Shown here piece by piece: positions 1 through 14,800 of a stretch of DNA of 64,000 nucleotides. The notes beneath the pieces are model-generated. The model did not search any database, was not told the DNA's origin, and worked only from the letters and a program-made list of their open reading frames with translations. The DNA is from Crotophaga sulcirostris (Eukaryota > Chordata > Aves > Cuculiformes > Crotophagidae). The number at the start of each line of letters is the position of its first letter. Position 1 is the stretch's first letter. The translations under genes were made by a program, and so were the position numbers. The DNA is taken from positions 108,560 through 172,559 of the forward strand of contig VYZB01000538.1 in the NCBI GenBank assembly GCA_013397455.1, given 5' to 3'.

Positions 1-2846
1 AAGTAAAAAAGCCCAGTAGGTTTATCTGGCACTACTACAGTGGGATATGTATATGCCTAAAGTTGTTACAACTGAAAGGATGCAATTAGGTCTCAAGAAG
101 AGCAGCTAGTGAAACCTACAGCTACTAAAAGGGAGAGCGGATCCAACAGAAGAGGCGTCTCAGGGGTGTGAGCCTGGGAGAGGTCGCGAGGAAGAAGATG
201 CCAGGGGAGGGAGGCCCAGACAGATGGAGGTTTGGCGATGATCAACAGAGAATCACTGCTGTTGGACGTGGGAGCCCTGCTCTGAGCACAGGCGCAAGGA
301 CAGGGCTGGGGCCCCACTCCCCTTCAGAAGAGGGGAACAGCAGTTCTGCTAAGCTGTAGTCTGGAAGTGCACCCAAAGCTGGGCCCTGGGCCCAGCTGCC
401 CAGCAGTGGTTTTGCAAGCCGAAAGGGAAGGGGAAGAACCACCAGTATAGGGGGACTGGTGAGCTGAAGGACCAGTGTAGGAAGACTGAAGCTTCACTGG
501 CTACAGAGGCACTAAAGGGACCAAGAGCTTGACAGCGACAAGAGGAATCCAAGCTGAGGTGCTCAAACAGCTTAATAAAAATGTGCTGGGGCAGAGTGAG
601 GTGCAGACACAGCCCGGGGACTGCTCTGAGAGCACAGGGCATTGCTTTACTTGCAAAGCATACACCAAGAAGCTCAGAATTAACTCCTCTTCAAAAAAGA
701 CCACATGATGATACATGAACAAGAAGGTCCTGTCCGTGGTCTGCTGCTGTAGCTAAGAGGATTATTTCTGTTGTGCCACCTTCAAAATTAAAAACCACCA
801 CCACACTCTAAACCATTCACTACTTGTGCAAGCATTTAATTTTGCTTGGTCATGTAGTTAAGACTTCTAAAAATACTGAGCACAGGTTTTCCTTCATATC
901 TGAAAGACGGTGACATCCTGTAACTGAACCATCTCACAGACCCCAGCAGACTCACACAGCCCTTGCAGCCATGCACAGTGCCTTACGGTCCTGAGAAAGA
1001 CTCCGGAGCGCACACATCCCAGGAGGCTCCTTTCAGGCAGTCAATGCCAAACTCAAAGGGCAGAAGAGGAGGAACATGAGCCTAAATCTTCACAATAATA
1101 CACTCTCCTCTCTGATCTGCTTTTCCTTTCAAAGATGTCAGGAAAGCCATGAAGGGCATTTATCTCCATTAGGTCACCTTTGAACTGAAAATGTGACCCA
1201 CAGGCCATGCTGTCTGTACTCACAGGGTATCTCCAGTGTACAAAACACTGCACAACCGCTTTATTATACACTACAAGGGCATGTCAGAATGTGGGTCTAT
1301 TGTGGAAGCCTTTCTAGCACTGAATTATATTCCTTGTCTTCTGACAGGAACAGATTTAACAGAGACACTTGAAATGGAGCATTACACTTCAGAGGACAGA
1401 AAAAAGCTGTGGCGATTCTAAGCCAAAGCTTGGCCTAAATATCAAAAAGAGCACTGTGAAACACGTTTATAAAGTGAACAGTACCACGCGTTTAAGCTCC
1501 TTATCTAACTAAGAGCCTCCCTCCCCCCTACAAGCCCCCAAGAGCAAACAAACAAGTGAGTAAATTCTTCCACTCGGGTGTAGCCAGGCTGCTCTGCCCT
1601 GGGAAAGCCGTGCTTGCAACAGTTTTTTGGCAACAAGCAGCAGGGCTTTTGGCTTTTGTTTCTTGTTTCTGCTCTGTAGCTAATCAAGAAAACAGACTGG
1701 CCCCTGAATCTTTCGAGGTGGTTTAACACCCTTTATGCCACTCAATTGTACAGAGCTCTTCAGAAATGAAAAACAGCATTGTCAGACTGCTAAGGTGTAA
1801 TATTTATGTTTTAAATAAAGCAGGTCCTGCAAAGCAGGGTGAAACATTTCAGGTCAGCTCATTTCACCACTGCTCAGGATGATTTCATCTATTTGTGCTG
1901 AATTCAAGTTCTAAGGTTGATACATCCTCTCATCTTCTACTTTAATCTGAACAGCTGGAGAGATGGGAAATAAAAGGACTTGCGTCATTTGCTTGGTTTC
2001 CACTTTTCATATATGGGCCCTGAACTGAAGCGCACGAAGATGCTTTGTGATCAGTTTGAGATCCTCGTCAGTTGGTGAAGCAGCTGCCTGACCTCATGCC
2101 CCAGTTTATTCTGCCTTTTTCAAGTTGCTTCAACAAAGCAACTGGAGGAAGAAAACCTAGAACAAGTCTGTAGTCAGATTCTTCCATGTAATCAGTCAGC
2201 CTTGTTCAAATAACACTTGCAACTGAAATCCCACCATCAAAGTAAGGCCTGCTCAGACAGCACAGTCATAAAAACATGACAAGTGTGCAAACACATCAAA
2301 CGTCAATGTAGCAAAGGTGAGAACAGTGTAAGATAAACAAGAAGTGTTTGCACATTTACTGAGAGCAATTTCAGGCTCTCAGAAAACACTGACAGTATCT
2401 GCTAGCACGGAATGGTAGGGGCGGGTTTGCCACTTCTCTTAAAGCCCAAGTCAGTCTCTTCAAAAGACACACAACTGCAGACAGAAACCAGCTGTGCCAA
2501 ATCATTGTTTCCTCCGCTCATCCTCCCCCACCAGACAGGCTGGCAGGTCATTAGCACTAATGGTTCATAGCTTAACAAGCTGGTTATCTAATTAAAAGCA
2601 AAGATGCTTCCTCCTTCACTTTATCAAGCTCTATGACAGGAGCCAGAAACAGAAGTACCCGAGTTTCTCCACCAAAACTGTACTGGAGGTTTTTCACATG
2701 CTGAGATATCAGCAAAAAATATCTTTGTTTTCATCCCTGCCATACACAGGGTTTCCTCCCCCATGTTAGGCATCCCACAAAACTCAGAAAGCTCAAACTT
2801 CACAAAGAGCACTTAAAAAAAATTACATATTAGCTGTGTACAATAC
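1..2846 (-). other. ARHGAP17 intron 2, partial
   Basis: This is AT-richer, CpG-poor DNA between exon 2 and the left edge. I looked for the expected next BAR-domain residues on the minus strand and did not find them. No repeat or RNA gene was recognised. The short open frames here have no protein-like composition. Confidence 0.7.
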
Positions 2847-2886
2847 CTGCAACAGGTCTTCACTGAGAACCTCTGTTTTCTCAGCC
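2847..2886 (-). CDS. ARHGAP17: ARHGAP17 coding exon 2
   Basis: This 40-base exon sits between a TTAG acceptor (2888-2887) and a CAG|GTATTG donor (2846-2845). With the two bases carried from exon 1 it encodes [14 protein letters not shown], the next residues of the BAR domain. The exact join in frame with exon 1, across 22 kb, is the main support. Confidence 0.93.
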
Positions 2887-5800
2887 CTAAGGGAGGAAAA
2901 AAAGAGACTGTCAGACTGTGAGCACGCTGCAATGTGTCCAACAGACACGTTCCACTCCAAGTCACAATCCCAGGATGGCCACTGCTGCAAACACACCATG
3001 TTCACGATGTCGTACACAGCACTGGCTCCCAGTCCCACGAACGCGGACGACTTGCCCAGCATGAGGTGCTTGGGAAAGCCTGACGTTCCTGGAATCCCCA
3101 GCACACAGCACGAATCCACTGCTCCAAGCTCTAACAACACTTTAGACTGCAGAAAGCAAACAGGAACCCTGAGTAACTTCACTTGAATGCAAAGTGGTCT
3201 TGAAGCAACTTGAACTTCACTTCTTGTTGCTAATCAGTGAATGCTAGCAAGGCATCTGAATGTAAAGGAAAGTACGTGAGAAAACTAGGAGAGCCGACTG
3301 CATCTTTTTATGTCACCACCGCAAAGCTTTATCAACGAGCAATCAGTGGCAGCCTGAACACCCTCCCTCAATCTTACAGGCACACAGCCTTCAACTAAAA
3401 TCTTCTATTACCTCATTCTGCTGAATTCCATAAAACTAAAAGAACTGAAAGGAATTACTATGTAAAAAATTCACCAGAAGTAAATAGTATTCACGGTAAA
3501 GGCCTACCCCAAAAACTTCCTGATACTCACACATACTGCCAAAATACTAATAGTCCTCACAAACATACTCAACCCTTTACACATGAAATCCCACGCCTTT
3601 TTCTAGTCCCAGCTTACCCATAAGCATTTAATTGTTTAACGTTGACACCAAATTGTTTGGTGTTGACTCATTTCCTATAATACTGCTTTATCCCACCTTT
3701 GATAGATCTAGAAAAGAGAGACATGATTTAGTTTACCGGTGATCTCTTCTACTTGGCTGCTCACCATTCCTCCATGTCTGTTCTCTCAGAGGACTTGCAG
3801 GGCCTCCAGTGCTCTCTTTTCCTGTTCTGAGAGTTTTCTTGCCGCTGTCAGGGTTCCTCATCTACTACATCAACTTCCTTCTGGTCTTAATGTGTTTATA
3901 ACCTCATGCAAGAATGATCACACACAGAAAGTTCATTTTCTTGAGCAGGCTTCATGGGCAAAACGCTTCCAGAGACAAGATCCTTTCGCTTTAGGTTTGG
4001 GGGTTTGTTGTTTGTGGGGTTTTAAGGCATTTGACTTCAATTACACAAAACATTTTCTGCTTGAACTGTTTGTGAACCATAAAGTGTTCAATAATTAAAC
4101 ACCAGAATAGAGCAACGTTCAAAACCCCAGGAAGACTAAGACAAAAGCCTTTAAATGCTTGGACAGCAACCTAAACTGCCAGCACTGTAACATGGATTTA
4201 AGAAAGCACATGCAAGATTGATAAACTTTTCCTCCAAAAATAGAAATACTGTGTCTGATAAGAATTTAACATTAGAGAGCAGTTAAATGATTTTTTTTTT
4301 AATTACTTTTTTTTACTCTTGCAAAATCCCACCAGAAATTACATGGAAGTGTGGTGGCATAAGAACACTCCAATGAGAGCAGCACGTTCTTGAACAGATT
4401 TTAATCTAATCTCAAGTGGCAACTGCTACACACCTCAGCTAGCTGATCAGACAGGAGGACACACAGTTACTGAATACCTCTGTAGGAAGACAGTGCCAGG
4501 CACAATAATGGTTTTACACACAATTCTTGAGCAGCCAGGGTTTTCTTTCCTTCAGGTTGCGTAAGAGATGAGGCACCTCTATTTCTAGAACAGAATTTAC
4601 AGTATCACAGTATTACAAGGTTGGAAAGGACCTCTAAGATCATCAAGTCCAACCTATAGCCTAACACTAACACCAACCCATCATCTAAACCATGGCACTG
4701 AGTGCCTCATCCAACCTCCTCTTAAACACCTCCAGGGTTGGAGACTCCACCACCTCCCTGGGCAGCGCATTCCAAGGGCCAATCACCCTTTCAGGGAAGA
4801 ACTTGTTCCTAATATCAAGCCTAAACCTCCCCTTACGAAGCTTGAGTCCATGTCCTCTAGTTCTGTCACTGGTCACCCGAGAGAAGAGACCAATCCCTGC
4901 CTGACTACAACCTCCTTTTAGGCAGTTGTAGAGAGCAATAAGGTCACCCCTGAGCCTCTTCTCTTTCAGGCTAAACAGCCCCAGCTCCCCCAGTTGCTCC
5001 CCATAGGGCTTGTACTCCAAACCCTTCACCATCTTCGTTGCTCTCCTCCATCTTTGTTGCTCTCTTCCATCTTCGTTGCTCTCCTAATTTGACAGTGAAC
5101 GTACATTCTTTCATAAAGAATGGGAGGTATTTACCAAGGCTACTGTGGCTTTTGAGTTCAAACACCATTTTCTTCTCAGTTCTGTTATCAGCAGGTGACT
5201 GGATGCTTTTCACTAACAGCTTTCCTGAAGTTAAACGTCACCCATCTTTAAGAAAGAGTGTATGGCCCAGTCTATACGATGCTATCCAATGGCACAACGC
5301 TTCACCTCTGCCCCTCACCTGGACATGTCTCAGCAAACAGCTCATCTTAAACACCAGGTCAGCCTAAGCAAGGTGTATAAGGTGGCACCAATCCAAACGC
5401 TTTTCGGGTAGAATCCCTCCCTGACCAAGGTGCCCCATTGCACGTGGGGATCAGCAAAGGGAAGATTAAGGAATGCCGTCCCAGGAAGGACGCAGGCTGA
5501 GCTGAGTTTACCTCTCATGTGCTCACTCAGCAATACAGCTCAAGGTGTCTCCTGCAAACACCAACTCCTTTAAACAGCAGATGCAGCAATTTATAAATAA
5601 AATGGCTTACTGGAAATGATTTAATTTTGGTATTTATGAAAAGCTACATGCAGTTCCAGCCATATTAAGATGTTCCAGTTACGGCAACCAGCATCTCACA
5701 GCAGGTGCCCATGGCAGCTTTGTGGAGCTCTGGCAGCTGGCCTGTCAGGAAGCTCAGGCTTTTCAAGGTGGTTTGGAAAGGCAGGAAGGCAGCAGCAGTG

Positions 5801-8800
5801 CCACACACATGGCATATGAGGATCTGCTATATATGGGCAAAAGCAATGGGATAGCAGCCGCCTTCTTCATTCTCACATACATCCAGGCCTCTGTCTCCTC
5901 TAAGAAAAGAATGCAACCAGTATCTACGTGATGCTTGCACTGACTCCCACCTATTGCTCTGGTCACTTATTTGGCTCCATGTAAGAGAAAGGCGTTCCAG
6001 CAGTGCAACCACCCTGGATGGGATGTACTCACAGGTAGACGTGATACAAGACAGACACCACAGAAGGGAAGATCTAGCAGCCCAGAAGAGAACACACAAC
6101 TTTACCTCCCCAGTAGCTTTAGGAAATAAAGCAGCCATCACAGGTGGCATTAAATCTAAACAACTCCTAAGCACATTTAGAGTGTTTGTAACTGATACAT
6201 ACACACCATTAAAACCACAGAGCTGCTGATAACCACAAAAACAGTGATTGACAGAGTTCACGGAATTCTTCCCACCCATGCAGCAATAACTAGATTAGAT
6301 TTTGTAAATTCACTTGTAGCTATTGGGAATCATAAAATGCATTTTATAGAAATCACCTTCAGAGGAAACTACGTTCCTTCTGATATTAATCCATATTTGT
6401 GTTCAACAGAACCTTTCATGATATTCCTGTAAAGTTACTGGATATTTTTGAATGGCTTTAGCCACAATGTTAATTTAAAACCATCAAACAGTAAAATAGA
6501 GCTTCCATACAATACCAGATTAATTAAAAGTTTAATTCCTCCTTTCCCTCCTTTTTCCTAGGAAATTATACCCATCTGAGTGAAAAGCAGTGATGGCTCA
6601 GCCATGTGCAAGCATCCACTTTAAGTAAATAAGGTTTCCAGCAGACTAAACATCACTATGTGAAGTGCAGGGCAGTTCCCATGACTTTCTCCTCAGCGCT
6701 CTTAGTAAACCTGACTGGTTTATCAAGGATTTAAAGTCACAGCTTGAAAATCCAGACCTCCTCCTCTGAAGTCCAGGATGTTTAGTGCAGTTGTCGGTGG
6801 CAACAGGACAGCGTCCCCAGACCAGTGCAGTTTCAGAACAGCCACTAATGATGATGTCAGGCTTGGAAACACATGAGGGAAGGCCTCACCCTTCCTGCAG
6901 GTCCACATTCCACCTTTAATATGGAAGCCAAGAAAGAGCCACTAAATAATACTATTTATCAGTGACCACAGCCATGAGACAGAAACATAGCCTGGCAATA
7001 GCACATGGCCTGGCTCCTTACTGGGTCAGCACCTGGGGAACCAGCAACAACCATCAAAGGAACCTCTGCCTCCTGCTGAATAACAGGCACTACTGGTTTA
7101 AAGCCCACACCTAACTGCAGCTTCATGGGATGGCAATTTCTTCTGCCGACTAATTAGAGAAGTAGCAAATTCATAGAAAATAAGAATTTCTCTTTCCCTG
7201 CTAAAGTGCGGTCCCTACCCTGTGTTAGGGCTTATTTGTACTTTATCTGTCTGGCAGCATGAAGCAGCAGTGCCTTCTGGAACCAAGAACTGATTAAGAA
7301 CTGGCAGATTTAGCTGCAGAATGTTCCCAAGGGCTTTACCAAGCCGGGCAGCGCTGGGAGCTGGACTCCAGCCTGGAGACCCTTTGCTGTAAGCTCCCCG
7401 TGGGACAGCACGGACGCAGCCTGTCCCAAACTGCCATCCTGAAGCCTAGACTGCAGTAGCTACAGCTGTTTACATTCCCAGCCACTAAACTCTGCGCAGC
7501 CCAAACAGTTGATTCCCAGTCGCAAACTGAGGTCCCTCCAAGCCATTACTAATGGAGAAAGCACACCCCATCGTCCCAGTCCCTCCAGTGTGGAGGCCCC
7601 AGACACGCTGGTTTGTGACCCAGTTACTTGGGTAGGAGCCATCCCTGCGCTCCTGGATGGCAGGATCTGCAGGCAGGCAGCAGGGAAAAACAGGATCTGC
7701 CCAGCCTGGAGCCACTAAACACTTTCAACACGATATGGGAAGAGCAGAGCAAGAGCAGCAGGCTGTGGGATGCTGGACTCTGGGCCTTCCTGCAACAGTG
7801 CACAGGCTGCTTGGCTACCTAAACAGAAAATAGCTGCTAGGCTGGCAGCAGGAATGGAGCTGGTTCCCCAGGAAAGGCAGGTTCCTAAGAGCTCACAAAA
7901 TCAAGAATGGTTTTCCAAGCTCTGCCATGGGCAGGGACACCTCCCACTGGATCAGGGGGCTCAAAGCCCCATCCAGCCTGGCCTTGAACTCCTCCAGGGA
8001 TGGGGCAGCCACCACTGCACTGGGCAACCTGGGCCAGGGCCTCCTCATGCCCACAGGAGAACATTTCTTCCTAAAATTTAATCTCAATCTCCCCTCTTTC
8101 AGCCTTCACTTGAAGGCGAATTTTTTCTCCTACAACAGCAGACAGGATACTCATCACACCAGAACCATCACATGGATTAACTGGCAGTAAGCTTTCCAAC
8201 CAAAATTCAACAGTGCATTCTAAAAGACTAAAAGATTCTAGAAACAACACTTACCAATCATTTGTTACAGCTGTAATCACCCCCTTAACGAATAAAGAGG
8301 ATAAAACTATGAAATTCTGTAAAAACAGCACTTTTGAACAGCTTTTTCCACTGAGTTTGCACAACTCTGCCTGCTGTGCAGAGCTCCCTGAGCTGCTGGT
8401 GGCCACAAAACCTGCTCCTCACTTCTCCACTGCCCCTCTCCTGCACCCACCCAACGCCTGGCTTAGCCGGGGCTCAGCCAACTCTGGCAGACAAATGGTC
8501 TGAACATCACCTGGCAGAAACAGTTACTTTTCAACCTAATCCACTCCCCAAATTCACCTGTCACACACAACCTTGCTGGTGCAGCTCTGGGGTGGGAGGA
8601 GGTAGGAGAGAGCAGGTTTGTCTGTTAGTGATGTTAGATTCTTCAAAAACAGCCAAAAACCTGGGTAGAGCTTTTCACCTTTGGATATCACCCCATGGAG
8701 ACACTGTCATTTTCAACATTTGTTGCCAAATTGACTCGTTAAACAATTTATCTTTTAAGACAGCAAATGCTGTACTTCACATGAAATATGATGTCCCACG

Positions 8801-11800
8801 TAAGAGTTGGCACCATTTCTATTCCGGGATTGCCTTAACTCACTCCAAGCAAAATACAAGCAGTTTGAGAGCAAAAAGACTGTATTTTTTATTCTAGACA
8901 GGTTAATTATGACACCTCAGCTTGCTGTAACATTTAAATGTATTGCATGTGCCCCCAGTTGGCCTCCTCTCTGTTTTATAGCATCATTCATTTTATGTCT
9001 TTCTTTCTCTCCATAAGGCCCAGCAGATGAGAATTCCTGAGATAAAAGTGTTTATCTTCCACAGGGAAAGAACTTACATTTCCATGTATGAACTGGAGAC
9101 GCTCCTATTAAACCAGCACTAAAGATTTTAAAAAAATAAAGCTTCATCGAAATAATATCTGAGATCTCCTGGGCTTCACAGCAGGGTCCTGTCCACCACC
9201 AGAGCATCAGCCCTGACCTCCAAAGCCAGTAAAAGCTCCATAACCAGTGGAAACTTACACTCCCGACAGGCTAACAAGGAAGGAACAAGAGCAAACCTGA
9301 CATGAAGAGCCATAAAAACTTGGACATTCCCAAAAGAACAAGTGACTCAGTTCAGACTTCGAAGTGGAAACAGAAACCCTGACTCCAGCACTGAGGATGG
9401 AAGGTGGAGCTGGTGGGAGGTGATGCCACGGCAGGGCAGTTTGCTTCATGACAGAACAACCAGCCTGTGTTCCTGAAGTCTGGAAAGATTCAGTGGAAGA
9501 GAGGAGACGTTCACCCAAATGAGACAAAACCAAAGCCTTTCCTGCTGTTTGGCTTTCCTTAAACCAAATGTGTTTGTTACCAGGAGTAACCAGATCAGCT
9601 TTTGCTTGCCAGTTAACGCTTTGGAGCACCTTTGTAGGCAGCAGCAGCACATCCTGCCTGCTTTCCACATACAATAGGCAGGATTTGCTGCCAGGAAAAA
9701 TGAAAGAATCAGCAACTCTGTTTCAAAACAAGGAATCTAGAATTAGATGACAATTTCCCTTCTAAAAGGTTTGCTTTTTTAACATTCACTAAGTCAGACT
9801 TCACAGAAAACTTCAAGTTGTTTTGGGAATACCAGCTCGCTTTTCCCAATGTGACACTGCTAAATTCCACAACACGTTTCCTTTTTAGGCAGGATGAACA
9901 CTATATTTTATAATCCAAGTTTGTGGAACCTAATTACTAAACACATCAAATAATTTTAAAGCTAAATGAAAATTTCAATTAGGGGAAGGAGCTGAAGTGG
10001 CTGAACAAGCCCAGGGACTAGCAAGGTGATGCCTTTCAGTAAGGATGCAGGAGAAGTGACTCCTCACTGCTGCTTATTGCACACTTAAGTGACTGCTGCA
10101 GTCAGCATTCAAAAGTGAAATAAATCACTGTTAATGGTAGTATCCTCCTTAATTTTTACTTGGTTTGACTTGAAGAAACCAAGGTGATGCAGGGAACCTC
10201 CTGTTTTCCAGCTCAGAACGTGCCAAGGTTTCCCCTGCCCCTTCCTCCTCCTATGCAGCCAGGCTCATGTGAAGGCTCCATACCCAAAGTGGAATTTAAA
10301 ATGCAGGTGCTAACACACACATTTCTCACTCTCCATATTCTACCCAGATTCCACATTTCTCTATGCTTTTCAGAAGCTGAGATCTTTAATGCATTAAAGG
10401 ATCTTTCTGTGCAACCGGAAAGCACAAATCCTACAACTGTGGCCTTCATAAATGCAAATATTAAAGGTGATGTTTCAAACCCACTTTATTAGGAAGGATT
10501 TCATTTGCTTCCTTTGGTAGCTAGTGGAAATACCGAGGGTTGTGGATATCCTGTAGGAGTTTGGTTTCACCTGCGCAGCAGTTTGAAGACAAGCCAGAGC
10601 AGAATCAGGTCTGGCCAAGCACACTTCTCGCCGCAGAAGCCAGGCATGTTGTGTCACACAGCTCCCTTGGACTTCCCTCCACACACCGCCCAGCACTGGT
10701 ACTGAGAGGAAGGTAAGGATTTGAGATTCTCAGTTGTCATCAAGGTAACAAATGGGATTGAATTTTTTTCAAAAGAAAATAGCAAGACCCCACCCTGCGG
10801 GTTATCTTTAAACATTTTAAATCCCTTCAGCCTGACTGCCAGGTGACGGTCACTGTTCTCAATAGGTACTTCGTATGCAGCGAAACTACTCACAACCAGC
10901 CACCACTGAGACTTCCTGTTTGTCTACTATCACTGCTTTCAACGAAAATTAACAATATCAACCTCTGTACCATTATTAAATTTGCTTTCACTGTAAATCT
11001 GGTGGCCACTGATGCCTCAGTGGCAGTAGCAGAACTCAAAGGCTGCTGTTCAGGGAATCATAGAATGGTTTGGGTTGGAAAGGACCTTAGAGCCCATCCA
11101 GACTCAACGCCTTTGTCATAGGCAGGGACACCTCCCATGGATCAGGGGCTCAAAGCCCCATCCAACCTGACCTTGAACACCTCCAGGGATGGGGCAGCCA
11201 CCAGTTCTCTGGGGAACCTCGGCCAGGGCCTCCCCATCCTCACAGGAAAGCATTTCTTCCTAAGATCTCATCTCAGTCTCCCCTCTTTCAGCTCATAACC
11301 GTTCCCACTCATCCTGTCCCTGCACTTCCTGACCAAGAGCCCCTTCCCAGCTTTTCTGGAGCCCCTTTCAGTACTGAGAGGCTGCTATAGGGTCTCCCCA
11401 GAAGGTCTGGAGGAGATACCTCCCCAGCTCCCTTCCCCGGAAGCTCCGCAGTGCAGACTCGGTCTCCACACTAAAGCGATGCTCAGGTCATCTGTTTTAA
11501 CCCATATGGGAAGTGCATCACTTCCAGAGCATCAAAATATCTCATGAATCAGGGTCTTTATCTTCAGATTCCCAAGAGCTGCAAAACTGCAACACAGACC
11601 TCACTAAATGGAGGAAGATTTTTGCTCCTTTGCGTTCCTCCACCAAACTTCACTTGGTCATTCAATCTAAAAGCTGCAGCTTTGATCTCTTCTGTAATCT
11701 CAGCCATTTGACATTGAAGAAAGAAGCCTGCCTGCTCTAATTAAAGGCAGACCAGGCTTTAGACAGATAATCATCTTGGAGAGAAAGCAGACAGCTTCTT

Positions 11801-14800
11801 TGCAGTTGCAGGGAAACCCATGACAGACTGTTCAGATTAGGGAATCTGAAATTCCTTCAGAAGTAAAATGGATCCAAGGCTCCCCTCCCCAGTGAGGCAG
11901 TAAATTGAGCTATTTAGAACCACTGCAACTTAAGCCAAATCCTATTTTAGGGCCACTCTTGGAGGTGCAGGCACTGCGACAAGGCCCAGCCCTGCCCTCC
12001 AGAATCCCAACCTCCTCCTTTAAAATCTACATTTTTAACATTAGATATTGAGAAGTTAACCAAACACGCGCGGTTTGAGAAAAAAACCCCACACTGTTTA
12101 AACAGTCCAGCCTATGAAAGCAACCCAGGCAGATAATTTTAGCCACATGCATTGCAAATCAGAGATGAAGGCAAGCTGAATCTTCTATATGGCAAACACA
12201 CAGTGTGATTTAACTGTACAAGCAAATTTAAAGCTATTCTGTTTGATGGAGGAAACAGTGTTCTGGTGAGCAGGCTTTGATGAATCTGATGGCTTTTCAA
12301 CTTCTAGATACAAGTAAACTTCTACAATTAAGTGCTTCCTGTTGACTTCTGTCCCAGCAAACCCCGTATTTATCACTACCCTACTATTTCATGCCAGGAA
12401 CAAAGGTTTAGCCAGTAAAGCTCTCTCTGCATTTGTTTGGGCTTTGAAAAAGTCAGACCTCCCCTCATAGTGCATGTTCAGCAAAGGTAACAGCATCTGT
12501 CTCCTTTTAAAAAAGTCCATTTCATTTGCGAGAGTACCAACACCTTCAGAAGGAAACGCAAAGTGCTGCTGTAGGGACTTAAAGTTCTAAATGCCTAAAT
12601 CCAGCCAGGATGAAATCCAGCATGCTCATGTGGGTTCTCATAAAGTGAAAACTCCTGTGCTCAGCTGTCACAATTCAGCAATTAAAAATCCCCAAGGAAT
12701 CTGAGGAAAAGCAAAGCTAAACAAGAAACTTTCTCCACTTATCAAATCAGAATGTTATTTTCTATCCTGTGCCTTTTCCCCTGTAAGTATTATGATATAC
12801 ATTTCTCATGTAACCTGCACTCTATTTAACATTGCTACAGAGCTTGAATTTCCCAAACACGTCAGTTATCAATATAATTTATAATAGAATGGATACAAAC
12901 ACCCTTACTCAATGTCTTGGCAAAGAACGGTTCTTAATATTTAACAGCCCAGTATTTATTGACATTAAAATGTTTATTTTCACACAAGGTCTCTTCCTCC
13001 TCCAAGCCAGCAATATCCTTTTACTTATTCAGAATAATTTTATCTAAGTGAGCTGAGTACAATTTTGATATAAGAGACAGTAGAGCAGAAGCAGCATTTG
13101 TTACTCCTTAATCTAAGGTGCTATTTTACAACCCCCATATGCCAGCATAAACGTAGCTGCTGCCAGAATGGGAATTCCCTCTGCCGCACTCTCAGCCAGG
13201 TCTCGTTGAAAATTAACCCGGTTCAGCAGGCGTCGTGCCACAGCCTGCAGCCACCTCCCTTTCCTGGCTGACTCTCCGGAGTGGCTCACCTTGTCCCTCC
13301 ACAGCAGACTGAATTTGTGCCAGCAGGAGTCACCATCAGATCAAACCGAGGATAAGGGGCCAACTCCCTCAACCTGCTGCCCTACAGCCTCTCTCCTGAA
13401 GCAGTCTCCCTTCCCTGAACCTCAGGTACTGGTCCCTGGTTGTCCCTAGTTCTCCCATTCCTCCCTGGCACCAGCAGCGGTCACAAGCAGCTCAGACTGG
13501 AATTACATCCAGAAGTGACTGGTTTCCAGTTGTCTCAGACGCCTCCCCGGGCTACCTGCTACTCCAGCATTCCCTGTTTCCAGGCATGGGAACCGGCATC
13601 CGCACAAGCTGGGCAGAGAGAGGGGAAATTTGTCCCTATTAGGAACAGCAGCTACTTAAAATCAGCTTAAGTTGATCATGAAACTGCACCCTGTGGCCAA
13701 GATTTCATGAACAGGGAGGTGGCATCAGCTGGCAGAGCTGCTGGAAGTTGTCATGCATCCTTGGCTGCTCACATCGCCCGTGCCCAGCAAAGCATCTCCA
13801 CAAGTCAACAGCTCACAGGACTGGCCTGGCTGAAAAGTGACCTGGCCAGAGGAAAGAGGAACCCCACTTCCCAGTCAGATTAACTCCAACACTGAAATCA
13901 GCCACGCAAGCACAAAGGAGGGGAGGGAATAAGTGGAGACGCAGTGAGGGAAGCAAGGCCTGGCAGAACGGGCACTGCCAACAAGCAGCTGGACCTCTTG
14001 ACCACTAGGTTAAGCAGCAGCTGATGTTCCTGGAGAAGAGAACTGCTCAGGAATTCCCTACCCATGGGTTTGGCAGCTTCCAGTTTTCAGCAAGGACCAG
14101 TCCCCTTGCCAAACCGCCTGCTGACAAGGGAACTCCACCGCATTTAAGGGGGAGGGGAAGGAAAAAAACCCACCAAACTCCCTCAAACATCCCTGGAACT
14201 TTCCGACAGGGCACCACTTCCCACTCCAGCCACAGGACAAGCGAGCTGCCTGCGAAATCCAGACACTGCTAAATCCTGGCAGCTCTTTTCCCAGAAGTTC
14301 TGCACTGCCTCCTGATCACTGGAAGAGACACTAAGAAGCAGTGCTGCCTTTTGCATAGGTGAGGTTTTTGCAGTGTGGAGTCTGAACAGGAAAAGTATGT
14401 AATACAGGAATGAGCAAAATCCTGGGCATTTTTTTGCATATTTGTTTGCTTTTTTTCCCCTTGGCAGGACATTTCAGTTACATGTTGCCAAAAACTCCAT
14501 ATCCAAACCAAACGCTTCACCAAAGGTAATGCTGTTCTAATTTAAGCCACTGTCCAGACAAGGCTATTTTCAGTTCAGGGATTGACAAAGCTGGCAGGAG
14601 AAAACGTTTCAATAGGAACCAAACGGAATCAACATGCAAAGCAAAACAAGGAAACACTTGAAAAGGCAGAACCACCAAGTAGGAGTAGAAACTAAGAAAG
14701 CAAAAAGGAGTTGGAAGCTTTGAAATAACAGTAAAGCTGTACAAGGGAATTCAGGAACCAGAGGTAACATAAAACAGACTTAGAGCCCAGTGACAAAATA

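Noticed and set aside
2836..3186. Long frames on both strands around ARHGAP17 exon 2
   Set aside because: Only the 40-base exon inside the minus frame matches ARHGAP17 and is bounded by splice sites; the rest of both frames is intron.
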